A program made the position numbers and the translations under genes. Shown here piece after piece: positions 10,589 through 18,581 of a DNA stretch of 43,389 nucleotides. Location of the stretch: IMG/VR virus record IMGVR_UViG_3300032238_000960, positions 1-43,389 of that record; one strand, given 5' to 3'. The stretch's first letter is position 1; every line of letters starts with the position of its first letter. The notes under the pieces were generated by a model. The model ran no database searches. It saw only the letters and a list, made by a program, of their open reading frames with translations, and was not told the DNA's origin. Origin of the DNA: a virus.

Positions 10589-12183
10589 TATGCAGGATCA
10601 ATCCCTGTTACTGGTATTGCCGCTGAATCTGTAGATAAGCTTGCAGTCCAAGCAGATGGCAGTGTTGCGCCATCATCTTCTTGGTACACAGTCAGCGTTG
10701 ATCCTGAAATGGATGTTTTGTTTCTTAGTACACGCAAAGCACTTGTAACTGTACGTCCACCGTCAGCGGCTCCTGCAATAGAACGTCCCAGCAGTTTGTC
10801 TGCAATCGCACCACGTAAGTGAACGTGCATTGGAAGAATCATAAACTCATCACCAATATTAGGTGCTTGATGCAATGGCTCATCAAACGTGAGCGTTCCT
10901 GATGCGTTAGATGAACTGATTATTGTGCATGAACCAGCAACATTTGCTCCTGTTAAAAAGACAATTGTCTGATCAACAAATGCACTATTAGTATATGAAG
11001 TAAGTGATGTCTTACACCCATTAACTGTTGGTGATGGAGAACCTACTACTGTTCCATAGATCGCACAGTATCCTCTAGCAAGTAGAGCCATTACGTCAAC
11101 CATCTTGTAACTACTTAAGTTTCCGTATGTAGCAGAATCAGATGTAATAATGCTCGTCCAGACGTTTAACGGCATATTCAACAAACTGTTGAGCAAGCCT
11201 GTAGTTTCTGTATATACACTACGCACATAACCACCAGCGGTTGTTGCAGTTGGATATGTTACAGAACTAGAAATATCTGTCAACCAAGGGTTACCAGCAG
11301 CTCCAGCATTCTTCAGATATGTGCCAGCAAGCCCAGCGGTTGCATATGCACTGATGTTATAGTCCCAAATTTCTTGTACAGCACTAGAAGCAAGTTCGGC
11401 ATTAGTAATAGCGTCTGTAGCAATAACCGTTGATGTAATTGCATCAGCCGCAAAGCGAATCTTATTACCTGTTCCAGCCGCAGAAGCAATGACCAGAGCA
11501 TCATCCGCAAATGTAGTTGATGAAATTGCACCCGTTGCATAACGTATCTTAGTGCCTGTACCTGCCGCGTTTTGAATGACTAGAGCATCATCTCCAAATG
11601 TGGCAGATGTAATAGATGCGGCATTAATTGTTACAGCCTGAGTTCCAGATACTGCGAGGTTTCGGTTAGCAGTTGTCGTGCGACAAATCTTAGTGCCATA
11701 CGTGTCTGTGCCAAGAGTTTCACCAGTACCAGCGGTTGCATACGATGCAACCTGTGCATTCCATACACCGGATGCAATCCACGATTCACCAGCACCTGTC
11801 AACTGTACTTCAGCCATCATTGGTGCAACGCCCGTGGCTTGCACGGAAATTAATAACTGTGAAGCGTTAGTTACTGCAAATCGCGCATCTGCAATTTGCA
11901 TTTCGTAAACACCAGGGAAGTTAGTAGCGTCAACTTCTCTAAACCTAACTTTTGTTGCGGTAGGTGCTGAATAAGTACCAAGAGTAGTTACAGTTTCTAC
12001 AGTTGAGCCAGCTGCTGTATATGTTGTAGCTGTTGCTTCTGTATTTGCTATTGTGCCAATTATTAATCCTGAACTACTAAATGTAAGTCCGGTTTTACCT
12101 GCACCTGTAGTACTTGTGGAGTCCAACAAGAACACGCGCAATATATTGCTTGTGTTGCCGTTTCGTATTATAAATTTAGCCAC
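10588..12183 (-). CDS. Beta-rich virion (fibre or head-surface) protein, 531 aa, GTG start
   Basis: The start chosen is GTG 12183, because GGAGG lies five bases before it and it overlaps the previous gene by only 8 bases. The N-terminal domain (FLLDSTSTTGAGKTGLTFSS, then ATKVRFREVDATNFPGVYEM) is a conserved phage module found in surface proteins of many tailed phages. Residues 175-290 contain three copies of a short repeat around TFGDDALVIQNAAGTGTKIR, with bases repeating as well, which suggests a beta-solenoid shaft. The C-terminal part (VVGSPSPTVNGCKTSLTSYT) looks globular. It is likely a trimeric fibre or surface protein; attachment to head or tail is not resolved. Confidence 0.65.
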   Translation of the reverse strand: MAKFIIRNGNTSNILRVFLLDSTSTTGAGKTGLTFSSSGLIIGTIANTEATATTYTAAGSTVETVTTLGTYSAPTATKVRFREVDATNFPGVYEMQIADARFAVTNASQLLISVQATGVAPMMAEVQLTGAGESWIASGVWNAQVASYATAGTGETLGTDTYGTKICRTTTANRNLAVSGTQAVTINAASITSATFGDDALVIQNAAGTGTKIRYATGAISSTTFADDALVIASAAGTGNKIRFAADAITSTVIATDAITNAELASSAVQEIWDYNISAYATAGLAGTYLKNAGAAGNPWLTDISSSVTYPTATTAGGYVRSVYTETTGLLNSLLNMPLNVWTSIITSDSATYGNLSSYKMVDVMALLARGYCAIYGTVVGSPSPTVNGCKTSLTSYTNSAFVDQTIVFLTGANVAGSCTIISSSNASGTLTFDEPLHQAPNIGDEFMILPMHVHLRGAIADKLLGRSIAGAADGGRTVTSALRVLRNKTSISGSTLTVYQEDDGATLPSAWTASLSTDSAAIPVTGIDPA

Positions 12184-13306
12184 GTATTCCTCCAGCCATA
12201 CCGGGATGAACAAGCAATCCGCCTGAACTACCACCAGGTGTAACTACATCTTCTAGAACTATTGTAGCAATTGGTATTCCAACACTTGGATTAGTTACTT
12301 TAGTAAATGTACCAGTAGTACCATTTCGATATCCAAATTCAACTGAATTCAACATAGTTCTATAAGCAGTTTTATATGTATCTCCAGCAGTGAAATACTT
12401 TAATGATTGGTTTCCAACGCCTTCACCTACAACCCAATATATGTTAGATGGAGTTATTGTTGCAGGTGACAAAAAAGATGCTCGATAACTTGCAAAACTT
12501 TGAGATGTACCAAACATAACATTAGATGATGATGATTGTATAGTTGTATTTGTTGTTTGATCTATGAGTCTAAAGATGACGCCACCAGAAGCCCAGCCAT
12601 ATTGGTAACCAGCTATAATGACTTCTGATACTCTGGCTGATGTTATTGTGCTAGGTAGTTGAAAACTAAAGCCAACTTGATTTGTTGAACCACCACCAGT
12701 ACCAGCAGATGTTAACGTAGCCGATGGACTAGGTAATCCATACCAGTTGGTTCCATCACTAATGCCAAATACTGGGAATCCACTATAAATCGTGCTTGTA
12801 GTTGTTGTTCCATTAAATGATTGTTCTACTGGATACCATGTTGCTTGAGTACTAAGAGGTGTATTTGTAATGGATCCATTAACAGTGAAATTGTAACCAG
12901 TAGACCATAGAGTATCCGGATACATAACGAACGCATATTTTTCACCCTGTGTTACAGCAAAGCTCATACCAGTAAGCTCTGCATAATCATTAGGATTAAA
13001 TAAACTAACGTCCGTGGTTCCTTGTGTACCAGATACCCATGTCCCAGATGGAATACCAGCAGGTCCAAATCCAGCACCGTTAGTAACAACTGTTTGAAGA
13101 CCGTAACGCAATGTAGACAATCCACCTACTGCATTTGCTGTCACATAAACAACTGCTTTAGTGATTGTCATAGTAGCAGGTGCAGTAAACACCATTGCTT
13201 GAATAGCTCTGTTACCACCTACGTTACCAATTTGCTTAGTTGTGAAAGCAAAACTAGTATCGTGAAATGGCATAAAGGTATCAAGATTACATTTAAACGC
13301 TGCCAT
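12176..13306 (-). CDS. Putative tail or surface beta protein, 376 aa
   Basis: ATG 13306 lies after an AGGTGAGAG ribosome site and overlaps the preceding gene by 14 bases. The protein is rich in Thr, Ser, Gly and aromatic residues throughout, with repeated jelly-roll-like strands (MTITKAVVYVTANAVGGLST near residue 50, and a second similar unit near 220-300: VGFSFQLPSTITSARVSEVI). Two tandem beta domains, each with a Tyr-rich turn (EKYAFVMYP, NIYWVVGEG), can be seen. No catalytic motif was recognised. Its place between the holin-like block and the fibre-like protein supports a virion surface role. Confidence 0.55.
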   Translation of the reverse strand: MAAFKCNLDTFMPFHDTSFAFTTKQIGNVGGNRAIQAMVFTAPATMTITKAVVYVTANAVGGLSTLRYGLQTVVTNGAGFGPAGIPSGTWVSGTQGTTDVSLFNPNDYAELTGMSFAVTQGEKYAFVMYPDTLWSTGYNFTVNGSITNTPLSTQATWYPVEQSFNGTTTTSTIYSGFPVFGISDGTNWYGLPSPSATLTSAGTGGGSTNQVGFSFQLPSTITSARVSEVIIAGYQYGWASGGVIFRLIDQTTNTTIQSSSSNVMFGTSQSFASYRASFLSPATITPSNIYWVVGEGVGNQSLKYFTAGDTYKTAYRTMLNSVEFGYRNGTTGTFTKVTNPSVGIPIATIVLEDVVTPGGSSGGLLVHPGMAGGIRG

Positions 13307-13583
13307 CTCTCACCTTTACTATGTTTCCATCAGGATCATCTACATCAAATATAAATTGCTTACCAATAAGATTAGAACCAAGAGTATCAATGTAATGCGT
13401 AAATATATAGTCCCAAGGTGAACCAAAGGTAAATGGATCTGACTGCACATTAGTGCCGTTCCAGATCACAGCGGTTTTTTCACTGACGTTGATAAAGTAT
13501 TCGTCGTGTGTACTTGAGGATCCATCATCTGTATTGATAGTGACTGTACGTTTACCACAATCAAGAACGTTTACGGTTTGCAT
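13293..13583 (-). CDS. Small beta-rich virion-context protein, 96 aa
   Basis: It starts at a TAATG junction with the membrane protein gene before it. It is acidic, with strands visible from residue 1 (TVNVLDCGKRTVTI) to the end (KQFIFDVDDPDGNIVKVRDG). There is no signal peptide or transmembrane segment. The family is not recognised. Its tight coupling to neighbours on both sides suggests a small structural or chaperone role for the beta protein that follows. Confidence 0.5.
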   Translation of the reverse strand: MQTVNVLDCGKRTVTINTDDGSSSTHDEYFINVSEKTAVIWNGTNVQSDPFTFGSPWDYIFTHYIDTLGSNLIGKQFIFDVDDPDGNIVKVRDGSV

Positions 13584-13867
13584 TATTCACTTACCTTTTT
13601 CCATCTAATTCTGTGCCAGGCAAATGCCCAAGAAAACAATCCAGCCAATCCGACATTTAAAACTATTTCCGATACAGGAGGCGTAGATAATGACAAAACA
13701 TTCATCAATGAACCAGCTGCTGTTCCAGCAAGTGACAATTTAATCCACAAACGTAAATAAAACGGCATCCCAGAGACAGGATTACTTTCAGATTGAAGCA
13801 TTGCTATAAATCCTGTAATTGAAATGGTTATAAAAAATGAGGCCACAGCATTAATCAGAGTTGCCAT
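13583..13867 (-). CDS. Small membrane protein, holin candidate 3, 94 aa
   Basis: ATG 13867 is preceded by GAGGTG. Three hydrophobic segments are visible: residues 8-25 (ASFFITISITGFIAML), 40-58 (WIKLSLAGTAAGSLMNVL) and 64-83 (EIVLNVGLAGLFSWAFA). The tail is basic (HRIRWKKVSE). It is the third of three adjacent small membrane proteins between the adaptor and fibre genes, so a holin, antiholin or spanin-like role in lysis is inferred. The sequence does not allow a family name with certainty. Confidence 0.55.
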   Translation of the reverse strand: MATLINAVASFFITISITGFIAMLQSESNPVSGMPFYLRLWIKLSLAGTAAGSLMNVLSLSTPPVSEIVLNVGLAGLFSWAFAWHRIRWKKVSE

Positions 13868-14168
13868 CCTTTTTCACCTCAGTAGTACTTTTAGTTAACT
13901 TTAATTTATCGGTAATAAGTTCTACGCCACGGAGACCTAATGTACCCATAAGAAAACTTAAACCTAGCATATACTTAGGGTCACTTATTTTCAACTGATC
14001 GGCAATTATCGGAGTAAGGTATGTGGCACTAGCTGTGCCAGACAATGTAGCAATAATCAATCCTGTTAAGTTTTTGTGACTTTGACGTGAGACGCCTACA
14101 AGACTTCCAAAAAATCCAGCAACAATTTGCTGAATTTCTTCTGCGGATAAACCTCTATCAATTGCCAT
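13851..14168 (-). CDS. Holin-like membrane protein, 105 aa
   Basis: The start chosen is ATG 14168, with GAGGGA upstream; a GTG at 14192 would add eight residues and more overlap. Two hydrophobic segments are seen: LTGLIIATLSGTASATYLTP (about residues 34-53) and YMLGLSFLMGTLGLRGVELI (about 66-85), followed by a charged Lys/Asp-rich tail. This two-helix plan with a charged tail is typical of phage holins. It lies between two further membrane proteins. No gene for a standard endolysin is next to it, so the partner enzyme may be elsewhere. Confidence 0.6.
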   Translation of the reverse strand: MAIDRGLSAEEIQQIVAGFFGSLVGVSRQSHKNLTGLIIATLSGTASATYLTPIIADQLKISDPKYMLGLSFLMGTLGLRGVELITDKLKLTKSTTEVKKDGNSD

Positions 14169-14460
14169 CGTGCATGTCCCTCGTCGCTTCACTGACTTTA
14201 GTTACCTCCGGTAGTTTTGCCGAGAAAACAGGAAGACTACTATCTTGCCTCATGAAGAAAGCAATCAACGCGGTTGTCATAGCGGGTATACCAGCACGGA
14301 GTCCTTCAATGCCAGAAATTAGTAGAGCTTTGGTCACCACTCCATACGTTGCATTGTCAGCAATATGAAGTTGCTTCCAAGCGGCATCGAACTCTGGGGC
14401 AGCACTAGCCATGAATGAAGCTAATGCAACAAGAACAACTCGTCCCCAGGCAATGTTCAT
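14158..14460 (-). CDS. Small membrane protein, holin candidate 1, 100 aa
   Basis: It starts at a TAATG junction with the second adaptor-like gene. The N-terminal segment VVLVALASFMASAAPEF (residues 8-24) could be a membrane helix or signal anchor, and residues 45-70 (ALLISGIEGLRAGIPAMTTA) form a second hydrophobic stretch. The tail is polar. It is the first of three consecutive membrane proteins. A holin or lysis-regulator role is inferred; a virion membrane role is also possible. Confidence 0.5.
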   Translation of the reverse strand: MNIAWGRVVLVALASFMASAAPEFDAAWKQLHIADNATYGVVTKALLISGIEGLRAGIPAMTTALIAFFMRQDSSLPVFSAKLPEVTKVSEATRDMHDGN

Positions 14461-15185
14461 TAACTTTGCCCTAAAACTGGTGGCACTGAGAATGGGCCAC
14501 CCGCCTGTCGAAGACCAGCATCTAGTTGCATATACAACTTCATACGACCTTCGTTATACCAGTTACGCCAGAACATACGTTGTGAAACGGTTGGGTCATC
14601 GATATTCTTCATGGCTAATTTAGTTGCCACATATGAAGGGATCATTTGCTTCATAAGATCATCAGGAATGAACGTAAACTGTGTAGAATCAGATATTGTT
14701 ACGTCAGGTATGCCATACCCATAAACTGTAACTGACCCTACGCTTGTTGTTGAATATGGATACAAACTGACAGAGAAGTTATCGAGGCGATACCAATGAG
14801 TAATGCCAGTAGATGAAGAAACAACAGTGGATGCATAAGCTAGATCGTTAGCACGTACACTAGACTCTGATGCGTGTAGTAATCGAGTGGATCCAATGTA
14901 TGTGTCAGTCGGAAACCACATTGTTGCACTGCTTGGCGATGTGCTGGTCATACTCGTAAGTAGCACATTACGTGTGTTAGCACCAAACGTTAGTGTTCCA
15001 CTAACTTGATAAGCAACGCACGTACGGCAGATTTCAGCTACAGCCTCTGCAATAAAATTGTTAGCAGTAGTATCGGATGACACCGATGCAGTGCCGTCTC
15101 CAGCACCAACAATACCTAGAGTTGAGTTTGTTGCTTCGTTAAGTAGCTTGTAAGTTTCAGTTCGAAGCTGAGCCATTGTAAGCAT
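14460..15185 (-). CDS. Second head-tail adaptor-like protein, 241 aa
   Basis: ATG 15185 is at a TAATG junction; a second ATG at 15176 is also possible. The plan is that of phage adaptor proteins: an N-terminal helix (MAQLRTETYKLLNEATN), a beta sandwich in the middle (SVTVYGYGIPDVTI at about 160-175) and a C-terminal helical part with DDLMKQMIPSYVATKLAMKN. It shares the YGIP turn and overall order with the 215-residue protein encoded just before it, so the two are probably tandem paralogues. It likely stacks between the portal and the nozzle. Confidence 0.6.
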   Translation of the reverse strand: MLTMAQLRTETYKLLNEATNSTLGIVGAGDGTASVSSDTTANNFIAEAVAEICRTCVAYQVSGTLTFGANTRNVLLTSMTSTSPSSATMWFPTDTYIGSTRLLHASESSVRANDLAYASTVVSSSTGITHWYRLDNFSVSLYPYSTTSVGSVTVYGYGIPDVTISDSTQFTFIPDDLMKQMIPSYVATKLAMKNIDDPTVSQRMFWRNWYNEGRMKLYMQLDAGLRQAGGPFSVPPVLGQS

Positions 15186-15832
15186 TACACAGCTCTCCTA
15201 ATATACGTAGCAGCAAACGACTCAACCATTCCAAGCCGATCCACATACTGCGCTTGATACATCTGGAATCCGTCAGCATCTTTTGATTGCATAGCACGTT
15301 GAGCCAGTACACCGTAAACCAAACAGTCATGAGCGATGTTTGGTAAGGGGCATTCAGTTGTATCTGTAATCGGTTGGGCAACACCATTAACATCGTATTC
15401 CCAGTAGTCTCCAGGGATGCCATAACCTTCAAGCATTAACCCTTGAGTAATGGCAGCTGCTGGAGGCGGATATAGTGCGATTTTATTTGGACCAGAGAAT
15501 ACAGCTAACGTAGGATAAGCTGATGATCCATCATTTCGCACCATATCTACTTTGCGATTGTATGCGTCAAATATACGCATACGCTCCCAGGCTCCACCTG
15601 TGTTCTTGACCTGGACATTACGAATTCTGTACAGGTCAGGCGAACAGTATTCCGATGTATTAGCTACTAGGTCTAAATATCTCCTGCCGTTGAAACAGTC
15701 TGTAGACCTAGCAATTTGATTAGCAACTTCCACAATGAGGAGGTCAAGACCAAACGGATCCTGATCAGAATCAGAACCAAAGTAGTGCCGTCCAAGAAGA
15801 CGGATACGGCGTTTGATCTCACCTCTAGTCAT
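15185..15832 (-). CDS. Head-tail adaptor-like protein, 215 aa
   Basis: It starts at a TAATG junction. The N-terminus (TRGEIKRRIRLLGRHYFG) is a basic helix, the centre has LYRIRNVQVKN and YPTLAVFSGPNKIALYPPP, and the end is helical (HDCLVYGVLAQRAMQSKDAD). This order matches the adaptor (gp6-like or SU10-type) family that binds under the portal. The EGYGIPGDYWEY turn resembles a turn in the next gene product. The position after capsid and cement genes and before the lysis block fits. The assignment to the adaptor class is fairly firm; the subfamily is not. Confidence 0.65.
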   Translation of the reverse strand: MTRGEIKRRIRLLGRHYFGSDSDQDPFGLDLLIVEVANQIARSTDCFNGRRYLDLVANTSEYCSPDLYRIRNVQVKNTGGAWERMRIFDAYNRKVDMVRNDGSSAYPTLAVFSGPNKIALYPPPAAAITQGLMLEGYGIPGDYWEYDVNGVAQPITDTTECPLPNIAHDCLVYGVLAQRAMQSKDADGFQMYQAQYVDRLGMVESFAATYIRRAV

Positions 15833-16875
15833 TAGGAGTAAGCTCCGTCTCGGCTTGGGACAAGGTCACAACGAACCAATGCAATAGGTGCAATGGTGCT
15901 TGGAATCGTCAATTTTAGCCATCCACGTACATATTTGTATGCGTCTTGAATAGCACCATATTGATCGATGAAACCGCTGATAAGACCTACAGGAGCATAG
16001 AACTCTCCACCTGCATAGTTAGGTTGGACAAAGAATGATGCACCAGTAGAAATTGCTAATGTGGTAGTCGATGCTGACCCGCCAAGTGTATTACTGATTT
16101 TAATAACTTGTCCTGTGTAACTTGACGTAACAGAAATTACATAAAATCTTTGGATGTTACCACCACCAGTAACAATTGGAGGGACAACAGTATCGGCTGC
16201 CGCAGTTGGAACGTTAGTACCAGCAGCTGCTGTGCCTGTCCAGTAAATTACATCATTGACTGCGTAATTAACTTGATTGGACAAATACTTAGTTGCTACA
16301 GATGTACCTGTAGTACCAGTTGCAACAAGTGGAGTTCCTCCAGGAGTTGCCGCAACTTGAACTGTTGCAGTTGTTGTACCTGTTGGTGTCATACTGACAA
16401 CGTAATAAGGAGTTGCTGTTGCGATAGGAGCAATAGCTGCTGTGAAATACAACGCGTCACCAATACTACAAAGTGGAGCGGCTGTAATGTTTGCAGATCC
16501 AGTTGTAATTGTGGAAGTACTAGTTACAGTTGGATACGAAACTGTAAAGTCAGATCCACCTGCACCAGCTGAAAACGTATTTACAATATGCGTTTTAAAC
16601 GACTGAATGTCAGTAGGAGATTGATATGCAGTAGTCCACGTCGATCCATCTTTTGACACTTCAAAACCAAATTGAAATGCGGATGTTGTCGTAGCCGCAG
16701 GTAGGTTGTTGTATGTTGGCTGAGCCATCATCCACCTCATAAAGAGGTTGTTTACACCGTTACTACCAAACGGCTCAAGGCTAAGCGGTGCTGACGTATA
16801 GGTAGAACCTGTAGTCATACCTGCTGTACCAGCGTTAATTACGCCAAGCGTTTGAAGCAAAGCATCTTTTGCCAT
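15832..16875 (-). CDS. Capsid cement or decoration-like protein with inserted beta module, 347 aa
   Basis: ATG 16875 has AAAGGA upstream and lies just after a strong terminator hairpin. The core (FEVSKDGSTWTTAYQSPTDI at about 70-89, and YKYVRGWLKLTIP with a VPSRDGAYS end) resembles the 196-residue protein encoded before it, which suggests paralogy. Residues 110-270 are an insertion of one or two Thr/Ala/Gly-rich beta modules with the core TPYYVVSMTPTGTTTATVQV and then ATPGGTPLVATGTTG, similar to modules in the nozzle-like protein. The likely role is a capsid surface protein, the insertion projecting outward. Confidence 0.55.
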   Translation of the reverse strand: MAKDALLQTLGVINAGTAGMTTGSTYTSAPLSLEPFGSNGVNNLFMRWMMAQPTYNNLPAATTTSAFQFGFEVSKDGSTWTTAYQSPTDIQSFKTHIVNTFSAGAGGSDFTVSYPTVTSTSTITTGSANITAAPLCSIGDALYFTAAIAPIATATPYYVVSMTPTGTTTATVQVAATPGGTPLVATGTTGTSVATKYLSNQVNYAVNDVIYWTGTAAAGTNVPTAAADTVVPPIVTGGGNIQRFYVISVTSSYTGQVIKISNTLGGSASTTTLAISTGASFFVQPNYAGGEFYAPVGLISGFIDQYGAIQDAYKYVRGWLKLTIPSTIAPIALVRCDLVPSRDGAYS

Positions 16876-16884
16876 GTTATTCCT

Positions 16885-16912
16885 TTCAAAAAAGGGAGGG
16901 TTTCCCCTCCCC
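16885..16912 (-). terminator. Rho-independent terminator inside the virion operon
   Basis: On the minus strand GGGAGGG-GAAA-CCCTCCC is followed by TTTTTT. It lies between the two cement-like genes and should cut transcription after capsid and the first cement protein, raising their level over the tail genes. Confidence 0.85.
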
Positions 16913-16917
16913 TTATA

Positions 16918-17508
16918 TTAGATAGCGCCATCCTTGGCGTTGACGATTGCTGCAAATACGTTACCAGTGAAGCTATGAGCAGAACCAGCTCCAAATGCAC
17001 GACAGCATAATCGAACTCGAAAGAATCGATAGTTGTCATCAGCAACAACTGTGTTCTGTGCACCTCTAGGATCGGATGTTCCAGAAATAGTTACTAAGTT
17101 GTTGATTTGACCAGAAGGTCCGTAAAGTGGAACATACATCTGTACAGATGAATCACCACTAATTGTATTTAAAGTTGCATATGCAATTTTAAATGCTGTT
17201 ACATCAACAGGTAAAGTTGAAATTACACTATAGTTTGTGCCGTCTTTACTTGCTTCAACAACAGGATTAAATGTCCAATATGTTGTTGCATCACCACCAG
17301 TAGAACTGACAGCCGAAACGCTAATGTTCATTTTGACGAACAATTCAGATCGGTTGTTTTGTCCACCAATAGCACCCAAGTCAACTACAGATCCAACAAG
17401 CGAACCTGCTGGGCCAGTAACATAACTACCAGTGTATGTGGGCACAGGAATAGCAACCTGCGCAGAAAACGCAGTGCTGCCAAACCTAAGTAAAAAATCT
17501 TGTGCCAT
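16918..17508 (-). CDS. Capsid cement-like protein, 196 aa
   Basis: ATG 17508 is preceded by AAGGAG. It follows the capsid gene directly. The sequence is Ser/Thr/Gly rich with strands NRSELFVKMNISVSAV, then VVEASKDGTNYSVISTLPVD (about 85-104) and NYRFFRVRLCCRAFG, ending NAKDGAI. This small beta-rich plan is like capsid cement proteins such as BPP-1 Bbp16; that comparison is by pattern only. A strong hairpin terminator follows the gene. It is probably made in amounts close to the capsid protein. Confidence 0.55.
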   Translation of the reverse strand: MAQDFLLRFGSTAFSAQVAIPVPTYTGSYVTGPAGSLVGSVVDLGAIGGQNNRSELFVKMNISVSAVSSTGGDATTYWTFNPVVEASKDGTNYSVISTLPVDVTAFKIAYATLNTISGDSSVQMYVPLYGPSGQINNLVTISGTSDPRGAQNTVVADDNYRFFRVRLCCRAFGAGSAHSFTGNVFAAIVNAKDGAI

Positions 17509-17518
17509 CGGTTACTCC

Positions 17519-18568
17519 TTATGCAACCTTTACGTTGTAGACACGGCCTACAGCACGTACGTGAGGTGTCCAGAGACCAACGCCCCAGTCAAAGACGATG
17601 TTGTGAAGAACGCCGTTTTCTTTGGACAAACCAAGGTAGGTTGGTTTGAATGGACCGCTCTGCCAACCAGTAGCATAACCTGAGCCATAGCGAACAGCAT
17701 AGATGGATTCAAGTCCAGTAGCAGATGATGTTTCAATACCAGCTACTGTCTCATTACCAAGTACGTGCGTTACACCGTCTGCGCGGCGTCCAACTGAACG
17801 AACAGTTGCAGCCTTGTACTTTTCAACAGGACGATCGAAGGAATCGCGCGTAATGTCGAAACCTGCGCCGATGCCCATATTCCTGATCGCCCACTCAATA
17901 CGGCGTTTGGTACGCTCAGAAACGTACAAGACAACGCCGTCTCCATCAGGGCTGTTCATGTTATCCAACAACTGCTGAATATAAAGCATCATGTTGTTAG
18001 CAACAGTGGCAGGTGAAGACGTGGTTGTAAGGTCAGTACCGTTAGCGTTCACCGACATTTCAGCAGGGATGTCAAACTGATCTGGGTTCGACAAACGATA
18101 GCGAAGGCCAGGGAAACAGTCAGCATCACCCGTAGCTGCGGTCGGGTCGTTGTTAATGAATTTCGTATTGAAATCATACGCAAACGACTCCATAAAGATC
18201 TGAACCTGAGCTTCAATCGGATCCACAATGTTGTTCGGCTGATCAAGGAGGACGTGGTCAACCTGGATTTTGTTACGAACAAGGTACATGGATTCTTCGT
18301 ACTGCTTTGGTTTACCTTTGCTGACTGTCGGTTCTTCGTTGACCGTGGCCCAGTTGATGGTCGGAAGCGAACCAGCTTGGTTCGTAAACCGAACGCCGAC
18401 CTGGCGAAGCGATGGCGAAGTTGTCAGCGGGATGTCCTTAAGAGCATTCCACGTCTTGTGAAGAGCCTTCGTAATTTCTTTTACGAGAGGGTCGTTAGAG
18501 ATGATTGCCTGATCGGCGAGAGTAAGAGCCTGTGTGTCAAGCAGGACTGCACCGGATGCGATTGCCAT
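17519..18568 (-). CDS. Major capsid protein, 349 aa
   Basis: ATG 18568 has AAGGA ten bases upstream. The protein has the size, acid-rich helix and strand order of an HK97-fold capsid protein, and it lies between scaffold and cement genes, downstream of the portal. Visible parts include an N-arm (residues 1-60), RFTNQAGSLPTINWATVNEE, the spine-helix-like stretch IEAQVQIFMESFAYDFNTKF (about 120-139), NNMMLYIQQLLDNMNSPDGD and the C-terminal VFDWGVGLWTPHVRAVGRVY. It forms the head shell. The capsid subfamily was not identified. Confidence 0.8.
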   Translation of the reverse strand: MAIASGAVLLDTQALTLADQAIISNDPLVKEITKALHKTWNALKDIPLTTSPSLRQVGVRFTNQAGSLPTINWATVNEEPTVSKGKPKQYEESMYLVRNKIQVDHVLLDQPNNIVDPIEAQVQIFMESFAYDFNTKFINNDPTAATGDADCFPGLRYRLSNPDQFDIPAEMSVNANGTDLTTTSSPATVANNMMLYIQQLLDNMNSPDGDGVVLYVSERTKRRIEWAIRNMGIGAGFDITRDSFDRPVEKYKAATVRSVGRRADGVTHVLGNETVAGIETSSATGLESIYAVRYGSGYATGWQSGPFKPTYLGLSKENGVLHNIVFDWGVGLWTPHVRAVGRVYNVKVA

Positions 18569-18581
18569 TTGTTTCTATTCC

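Noticed and set aside
16150-16572. Plus-strand 140-residue Cys/Ser-rich frame
   Set aside because: It is the shadow of the Thr/Ala-rich inserted module of the cement-like protein on the other strand.
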